The notes beneath the pieces were generated by a model. That model worked only from the letters and a program-made list of their open reading frames with translations. It was not told the DNA's origin and did no database searches. A program made the position numbers and the translations under genes. A DNA stretch of 64,000 bases from Phytoseiulus persimilis. Lineage: Eukaryota; Arthropoda; Arachnida; Mesostigmata; Phytoseiidae. Shown here piece by piece: positions 58,501 to 64,000 of the stretch; within the stretch, counting starts at the first letter, position 1, and the number at the start of each line of letters is the position of its first letter. The stretch lies in contig CM075104.1 in NCBI GenBank assembly GCA_037576195.1, forward strand, positions 20,166,211 to 20,230,210, given 5' to 3'.

Positions 58501-61500
58501 TGACACGTCTCTCCGACGACCTTCTGCCCAGGTAAAAGAACCGGGCGTTCTCAGTGGGCCGCGAGAGAAAAAAAAACTCTTCCAGACGAAGACACCCGAC
58601 GCCATCTTGCCCTCCCTTCCAACCCGCTCTAACGCGCTTCACACAATCTTCTCTTCGCAGGTGACTCCCCTGAACCCACAAGGCCATTTTGAAACACCGA
58701 AAGCTTCAGCTCCCAACGGCGGCAACAATAACAACAACAATACCAGCAACAACAACAACAACAACACCAACAGCAACAATAACAACAACAACTGGGCGCC
58801 TCAAGTACCTACGGCTGCCACCGGAAAACAGAACATCGTCCCATTCCAGAGCTTTGAAGGCGGGCTCTCATCTTCGCAGTCCCCGTTGCCTTTGGTGCTG
58901 ACCTCACAGTCGCAACAATCCCCACAGTCGAAGGTGCCTTCTCTGGTTCGAGAGCTGCAAAGGAACATGATGGACGCCAAGGGATGGCAGTCGGAGATTT
59001 TCCAAGTGTTGCAGTCACAAACGTACAACCAATGCGAAGTGGATCTCTTCGAGCTCATGTGCAAAGTCATCGACCGAGAACTCTTCGTTCAGGTGGACTG
59101 GGCGCGGTCTACGATATATTTCAAGGAACTCAGGGTGAGTTGTCAACAATTTCCACCCCTTGAATTCCGCGTAACCATTTGTGACGTATCGTATGCGTCT
59201 CGTGGAGATGTCATAGTCGTTCGGCGCCCTTCCCGATTTCTACAAACAGAGAAGAGTAACACTGTTGCTGCTGAGAACAGGGTGGTTGCTCGTTGTCCAA
59301 CGTTCATGCGGAGTCAGTGAAAGGAAAAACGAAGAAAGCAGCAAAGCTGACGTATGACGCGATCAAGCTCCGCGGGTTGCGTAGCCGGCCCTCGCGCGGG
59401 CTTGCGTCCTTGGTTCGCCTTCAATCTTCCATTATTCGTCCCGCCGCCCGCCAGATGGCGTGGAATTGCGTTCCGTAACGAGCGGGAAGCCGCCGCCGCC
59501 GCCACACGGTTGCCTTGACACAATTGCAGCGCCGACTGGCGGTCGGATGGAAAGACAACTTCAAGCTGACTGCTTCACTGACTGACGTCTGGCTGGAACG
59601 TCAAGCGACCAGCTAGCCGGTCGGATGGACAGACTGACTGACTGTCTGTCTGTCTGTCCTTCGGTTGGTTGGTGCGCCGGCTCCACTGAGCTGACTGTTA
59701 CTGCATTGGCCAAGCAGCAGCGACCCCATTACAACAATGAAGTCCGCTTGCCGCTGAAGGCTGCGGGCAAGAAGGATCCATTGGGAAACAACAAACGTCA
59801 ATAGGGCGAAGGGGATTTCAAGCCGGCTCGCCAGCGCAGTGGCTGCTGCAGCAACAACAACGTCGGCAGCACACACGATCACGTAGACTAACAGTGGATC
59901 GTGTGAGATAGTGATGATGGTTGTGCGCATGTGGATGGGGAAGGTAGGCGGGTCAAGGATCAAGGTTAAGAAGACCAGCGGGCTCAGCAAAAAAAAGAAC
60001 ACTGTCTGACCACGGCTACCAAAACTATTGTGGTCGCCTGTGGCTGGAAACACCAGCGGCAGTCAACGAAGAACAAATGAGTCTGAACAGCCGCCGCGAG
60101 TGCAGCAGCGATCTCGACCGCAATCCTTTGTTTTGGATGAACGATTCGTAATTGCTCTTGTGGCCTATCCCAGTGGCCTACACTCACTCTGCGTCTTCCT
60201 CGGATGTTTCTTCCCTTGATAGCTCCATTTTCCCGCGATGGGCGCGAGGGGAGAGTGCCGCGGCACTCTGAAGATGCTTGAGACCAACACACGGAGCTCC
60301 GGACGGAGGAATGAGCTTGAATGAGGAGAGTGAACGGCGGAGCGCGGCGCGAACAGGGGCAGAACAGAGACAGGGGCCCCTCGAGATTTATTCGTACTCA
60401 AACTGAAATAGACCGACCGGTTGGGAGAGCACGAAGGGGAAGCTTCCCGTTTCGTGTATTCGTGGAAACACGACCTGGAATCGCTCTTCCGAACGTTTCC
60501 GTTTGGCCAAAACGCTCTCACGTGATGCTGTTTCATTCGCTGTTCTTTTCATTGCCTCTTCGGCTGTCTTCTCCAACCGTGCAGTCATCAACCGGAAAGA
60601 GTTGACGGTCGGTCGGTCTGGACTCCTCACTGGGTCTACTGTGAACAACCAAGTCGCGCTCCCGTAGAATTCTATCAAAGCGACCTACTCCTAGAATAGA
60701 ACGAACACGGCTCTTTCGTCGGCCGACGGATCTTTGACTCGGAAACTTTCGACTCTCGGCGGCGGGAGGGTGAGGCGAGATCCCAGCTCCGATCGGTCCA
60801 AAAATTCCAAAAACAAATCGGAATGACTCGAGCCGACGGCCGCGGTATCGCAGGGTATAGCCAACGACTCCAAGGTGAACGTCGAAAACCGAAAAGTTCG
60901 GGGATCGCGCGTTTGAACCATCTACCAGCGCGCTGTGCGACTTTGCTCCCAGACCTGTTGCTCGTCGGTCGTTTAGTCTCTACGCAGGATACTGAGATCG
61001 ATTCGCGGAAAGGTCAGACAGAGGGGCACCCCGGAGGGAACTCAACGCGCTGTTTCCGATCCTTAAAAACCTCAAAAACCGGAGTGCCACCCAACAGTGT
61101 CCCAACGTCTACGTTCTCCAATCGGTGATCGTGACTCAACGCAAAACTAAGCGCGTCAGGGACTTCTCCGTCATCACCGTTTGATCTAGAATAGGTCTGC
61201 GAAAACTCGGCATTCTGACAGTCCAGTTTGCCCAGGTGCGGAGGTGAACGCTCTCGCGAATCAACCTTGAGTTCGCGCTCTGATCCGTTGCGTTCGAAGT
61301 CGTCGCCGGAATGGTCATCCGCGGGATACGAGAGCATTTCCGAAAATCGAAATGCGCGCATGCGGGAATCCAATTGAAACGCCGGCGGTGCTTGCCAGCT
61401 TTCTTGTTGTCAGATTCCGAAAGCAGAGATCCTGTTCGAGTTCTGCGAGCTCCGTTTCTTTACGAAGGACAGACATGGAAGCCCTCCCATTGGTATTTTA

Positions 61501-63028
61501 GAGTTGGATTTTGGCGTGTTTTGACCTTCGCCCAAGTGAAAGTAGAAGTGCGGCTGATAATTCGCTTCGCAAAGCCCTACGCGCGTCGGCCCGTCTAGAA
61601 ACGGCTCGCAGTCGTGTGTTCGCCGTTAGTAGCTTCCAAGCTAAGGCCTTGAAACCAACCCCAGCGTATTCCACAATCAGCCGTGGCGGGTTCGCATCGC
61701 CCATTCGCAGTAGCGGTCCATATTAAGTGGTTTACGAAACATCGAACCGGAGATGATTCATTTCTTTCAAGTCCTCCCGCTTTTCATTTGAATTCGCTGG
61801 CGAAAATCAGTGTGGCGCGTCTCGTTTTCTCCTTCCGGGCTTAAAGTGAGGGGCACAAATGTTCTTGGCTTGATTAGCTAACTTGGCGGCTAATTTCCGT
61901 GATGGGGAGGAGAGGCTAAAAGAGCTTTCCCTACATTTAGTTAATTCAGGCGGGAATTTTGTCAAGATCGACGGGATTACACAAGCTCTTCGATTACCAA
62001 ACTCGAGCAGCGGACAATTATTCTCCAAGGGGGCTTCTGCTCCGTTGTGGGGAAGAACAGAACCAATAATAGATAGTGTTTGCCAGTTCGCGTCGAAACG
62101 GCCCGGCGGCGTTGTTCGGGATCCGAGCATACCTGGGACAGATTCGCCCGACTTGGACAGGAGAAGTCGTCAGATGGTCTTTCAGATCACGTGGACGATT
62201 TGATTGTGGGTTTTAACGATCGAACGTTTCAGGTTGACGACCAAATGAAGTTGCTGCAGCAATCGTGGTCAGACATGCTGGTCTTGGACCACATACACCA
62301 GCGGATGCACAACAATCTTCCGGACGAAGCGCGGCTCCCGAACGGACAATACTTCGACCTTGTGTCCCCCTGCTTGATGGGAATGCCTTCGATGGCCGAT
62401 CAGCTGCATGCAATCACCCAAAAGCTTACCGATCTCCGTTTCGACCCGGTTGATTTCGCCTGTCTCAAATTCCTCATGCTGCTCAATCCTGGTAAGGACT
62501 CCCTCCCATCCGAGAGGGGAAGCCGGGACTGCCCGACAACTTCTCGCTCCTATTGCCTCCCAAGAATCACCGGCAACTCTTGCCCTGTCAACGTCTCTGA
62601 TACCAATGCCCCGCAGATCCCTCATCACCCGAAGTCCGTGCGTTGGCGAACTCCAGACTTGTGACCGAAGCCCAGGAGCAAACAAAACAGGTCCTTCTCG
62701 AATACTGCACCAGCAATTATCCCAACATCACCGTAAGTTCATTCCAAATTTTTGCTATCGCACTCTGTGTCGCAGAATCTCAATCGGGTATCCGTTCGGA
62801 AACAGACTCATATGGAAGCCGCATGCGCTAGTCAAAGAACAGATACGCAAGTTCACACCCATTTGCCCTGAATTCTAGGACAAGTTCAGTCAGCTGATGG
62901 CGATCCTGCCGGAGATCAAGGCGATGTCGTTGCGTGGGGAAGAGTTCCTCTACTTCAAACACGTGAATGGTAACGCGCCCACGCAAACACTGCTCATGGA
63001 AATGCTCCACGCCAGACGGAGACCGTGA
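22302..63028 (+). CDS. ftz-f1: Nuclear receptor FTZ-F1, long form (652 aa), distal first exon
   Basis: Proposed product of 22302-22545 joined to 47069-47461 and the six shared downstream exons (1959 nt in all). The distal exon ends in phase 1 at a GTAAGC donor; the acceptor inside the proximal first exon (CTTCTACTTTCCCACAG before 47069) leaves GG, so the junction codon is GGG (Gly) and the receptor frame continues as [12 protein letters not shown]. This adds an 81 aa Thr/Ser/Ala-rich N-terminus in place of the first 12 residues of the short form. Alternative first exons giving different N-termini are well known for ftz-f1 in insects. The DNA-binding and ligand-binding parts are the same in both forms. 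The splice itself is inferred; there could be further exons in the 24.5 kb intron. Confidence 0.72.
36201..36224. repeat. Perfect 10 bp hairpin
   Basis: GCACCGTGGA, four bases, TCCACGGTGC. In the long ftz-f1 intron. Confidence 0.7.
38183..38200. repeat. (AC)9 microsatellite
   Basis: Nine AC dinucleotides inside the long ftz-f1 intron. Confidence 0.9.
45900..47031 (+). promoter_or_regulatory. Probable promoter and 5' leader of the short ftz-f1 form
   Basis: Inferred from position only. Contains a (GACC)-type run at 46608-46627 and short upstream frames ATG 46383-TGA 46427 (14 aa) and ATG 46695-TGA 46787 (30 aa), which could lower translation if they are in the leader. No TATA box or start site could be fixed. 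Confidence 0.4.
47032..47461 (+). CDS. ftz-f1: ftz-f1 exon 1 (proximal start, DBD zinc fingers)
   Basis: 430 bp. N-terminal 73 residues of no fixed structure, then both DBD zinc fingers up to MKLE. Donor GTGAGT at 47462. Positions 47069-47461 would be common to both forms; 47032-47068 belong to the short form only. Confidence 0.96.
47032..63028 (+). CDS. ftz-f1: Nuclear receptor FTZ-F1, short form (583 aa), 7 coding exons
   Basis: NR5A-type orphan nuclear receptor; in arthropods a DNA-binding regulator of segmentation, moulting and metamorphosis. Exons 47032-47461, 57130-57311, 58240-58380, 58661-59134, 62233-62491, 62617-62732 and 62879-63028 total 1752 nt, all GT-AG with matching phase. 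DBD: finger 1 Cys 75, 78, 92, 95 with P-box CESCKG; finger 2 Cys 111, 117, 127, 130; then the Ftz-F1 box ([20 protein letters not shown], 145-164) that lets the family bind as a monomer. Hinge: VKQE sumoylation-type site (217-220) in [13 protein letters not shown], and Asn-rich runs. LBD about 343-583 with [34 protein letters not shown] and AF-2 core LLMEML (572-577). The ATG has an in-frame stop 48 nt upstream. The DBD match to FTZ-F1 is near-complete, so identity is very secure. Confidence 0.97.
47462..57129 (+). other. ftz-f1 intron after the zinc-finger exon (9.7 kb)
   Basis: Splits the DBD from the Ftz-F1 box. No nested gene recognised. Holds G12 at 47693-47704, G19 at 53466-53484 and C11 at 56372-56382, an 8 bp inverted repeat near 53710-53732, CAGT-type runs near 55321, and two overlapping minus-strand open frames of about 180 codons (50501-49959 and 50341-49796) without any known domain. 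Confidence 0.8.
53466..53484. repeat. G19 homopolymer
   Basis: An unbroken run of 19 G in the 9.7 kb ftz-f1 intron. Could form quadruplex DNA; length may also be affected by sequencing error. Confidence 0.85.
57130..57311 (+). CDS. ftz-f1: ftz-f1 exon 2 (Ftz-F1 box)
   Basis: 182 bp after a GATTCCAG acceptor. Completes the DBD with [20 protein letters not shown] and the basic helix [17 protein letters not shown], then [20 protein letters not shown]. Donor GTGAGT. The frame is reached from exon 1 through a split GCG (Ala) codon. Confidence 0.97.
57312..58239 (+). other. ftz-f1 intron, 0.9 kb
   Basis: No feature identified. An ATG at 58192 is in frame with exon 3 but lies upstream of the CCGCAG acceptor and is treated as intronic. 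Confidence 0.85.
58240..58380 (+). CDS. ftz-f1: ftz-f1 exon 3 (hinge, sumoylation-type motif)
   Basis: 47 codons, phase 0 at both ends. [12 protein letters not shown], then [20 protein letters not shown], a conserved FTZ-F1 hinge block. Being symmetrical it could be skipped in frame. Confidence 0.94.
58661..59134 (+). CDS. ftz-f1: ftz-f1 exon 4 (Asn-rich hinge, LBD start)
   Basis: 158 codons after a TCTTCTCTTCGCAG acceptor. Three clustered Asn runs broken by Thr/Ser (about residues 270-297) come from an AAC/AAT triplet repeat. Then [20 protein letters not shown] and the LBD helices [20 protein letters not shown]. Donor GTGAGT. Confidence 0.95.
59135..62232 (+). other. ftz-f1 intron inside the LBD, 3.1 kb
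   Basis: No nested gene recognised. A tetranucleotide tract of GACT/GTCT units lies at about 59631-59658. Open frames of up to about 145 codons have no known domain. Confidence 0.8.
59631..59658. repeat. (GACT)n/(GTCT)n tetranucleotide tract
   Basis: GACTGACTGACTGTCTGTCT and onward: a compound tetranucleotide microsatellite in the LBD intron of ftz-f1. Confidence 0.8.
62233..62491 (+). CDS. ftz-f1: ftz-f1 exon 5 (LBD)
   Basis: 259 bp. [40 protein letters not shown] and [12 protein letters not shown], all diagnostic LBD helices of the family. Acceptor GTTTCAG, donor GTAAGG. Confidence 0.95.
62617..62732 (+). CDS. ftz-f1: ftz-f1 exon 6 (LBD)
   Basis: 116 bp. The CCCCGCAG acceptor at 62615-62616 gives a split GAT (Asp) and [20 protein letters not shown], then [15 protein letters not shown]. 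An acceptor nearer the Leu-Val would break the frame, so this one is chosen. Residues just after the junction are the least certain in the gene. Confidence 0.88.
62879..63028 (+). CDS. ftz-f1: ftz-f1 exon 7 (LBD end, AF-2, stop)
   Basis: 150 bp after a TTCTAG acceptor. [20 protein letters not shown], then [17 protein letters not shown] and TGA at 63026-63028. The LLMEML helix is the AF-2 coactivator surface and is intact. Confidence 0.96.
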   Translation, partial: DKFSQLMAILPEIKAMSLRGEEFLYFKHVNGNAPTQTLLMEMLHARRRP

Positions 63029-64000
63029 GCCAGCACCCAAAGAAAGTTAGAAAGAGAGACAAAGACCAAGCAAGCGAGCAGGCGAGCGTGAGAAAAGAGC
63101 GAGAGACGACGGGAGACCGCAACAGCACGCGAATGTGAAAGCCGTGATCCCTCCCTGTACATAACACACCAGCGAACCATCGACTGCAAAGCTGCTTTTC
63201 GGAAGAAGATTGTTGGAGTCTGTCTTGTCAACTTGCGCCGATTCACAGAAAGAGAGCTGCGACCGGAAAATGACGACTTTGAGAACACTGCCATGTAGCG
63301 AAGTCCCGGAGGCCGCGAGGAACTGCAAAGCGAGATTGGCGTCCGGACCGCGACCCTTGAGCGAAACGCAGACACACACGGAGAAGTCTCTGGTCACGTG
63401 TCCGGCCGTGAGGGTCGGAACCGGTGCTACGCCGTGCCCCGGGACCAGTGTTCGTTGTGATACCGAAGAATAGGAACCGAGACGAAGCCTCGCGAGCGTT
63501 GGAGTTAATTGGCCTCGGAAGCGGAGGAGCAAGCAGTGCCTGGTGTTTGAGAGGTGTCGCTCGATCATCTGGCCGATCGAATCGGCGGAGCGATCGTCTT
63601 CGTCGTCGTTGTTGTTGTCGAGTCCCTTGGAAGGTGCTGTGGCGCGGTCGCGCGCTTAAGCAGAGAGCTGACTCAGCATAATATATACACTTGCACGGAT
63701 ATTCTGGAAAACGGAGATACATGAAGACTAGAAAAGCAAGCAGGAAATGTCGAAGTGATCCCGTGTCATTCTCTGATCGTGTGCCGAGTCGGAGCCCTGT
63801 GGCCGCGACGAACAGCGTGGATCGACCGGAACACGAGTCCAGGAGGCTGGAGTGAGGCGGCCGACGCAGTTTAAAGGATTCAGAGAGCTCTATTTTTACT
63901 TTTGGTACGAATTGCCGGCTAAATGACGCCATCACACATATTCTCCATAGCTAAGAACATCAACCAAGCTTTTTGAGCGGTCGCCTCACTTGAATTCTCC
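63029..64000 (+). other. ftz-f1 3' UTR, runs off the window
   Basis: No AATAAA seen on the plus strand after the stop codon, so the transcript probably ends beyond the window. No other gene recognised. Confidence 0.5.

Noticed and set aside
58192..58503. ATG at 58192 as an internal start for a short FTZ-F1
   Set aside because: It is in frame with exon 3 only by reading through the acceptor; the segment is the pyrimidine-rich end of an intron.
59135..59320. Extension of ftz-f1 exon 4 past 59134
   Set aside because: The GTGAGT donor and the conserved DDQMKLLQ continuation at 62233 show this is intron.
62080..62232. Extension of ftz-f1 exon 5 to the left
   Set aside because: The open frame continues upstream, but the TTTCAG acceptor at 62231-62232 and family alignment place the exon start at 62233.
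62492..62664. Read-through of the small LBD intron
   Set aside because: The frame stays open for a while, but the Ser/Pro-rich sequence has no counterpart in the receptor LBD and a GTAAGG donor is present.

Overview
This is a 64 kb piece of a eukaryotic nuclear genome, almost certainly from an arthropod and probably a chelicerate such as a mite. Two intron-bearing animal genes could be rebuilt exon by exon with GT-AG junctions and matching phase. One is a conventional kinesin heavy chain. The other is the arthropod nuclear receptor ftz-f1 (NR5A type). The mite placement is an inference from the gene types and the short introns next to a few very long ones; nothing in the sequence proves it.

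Layout. 1-1370: 3' flank of Khc. 1371-9128 (minus): Khc, 10 coding exons, 944 aa. 9129-11100: Khc leader and upstream DNA. 11170-14577 (minus): a decayed Gypsy-type LTR retrotransposon with one recognisable LTR, a frameshifted gag, an RT with a damaged catalytic motif, an internal deletion and no visible 3' LTR. 14.6-22.3 kb: repeat-rich DNA with members of a ~45 bp repeat family (one tandem array plus dispersed copies), a ~240 bp foldback element, a possible LINE scrap and minus-strand open segments with splice-like edges that I could not assemble. 22302-63028 (plus): ftz-f1.

The ftz-f1 coding core is seven exons (47032-63028, 583 aa). An eighth exon at 22302-22545 fits as an alternative far-upstream first exon. 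It ends in a phase-1 GT donor and joins in frame to a strong acceptor inside the core first exon (47069), giving a 652 aa form. The 24.5 kb and 9.7 kb introns are mostly non-coding DNA with many tetranucleotide runs and homopolymer G or C tracts.

Khc and ftz-f1 point away from each other, with the retrotransposon and repeats between them. They are not functionally coupled as far as the sequence shows: one is a cytoplasmic microtubule motor, the other a DNA-binding transcription factor. No rRNA, convincing tRNA or CRISPR was seen.
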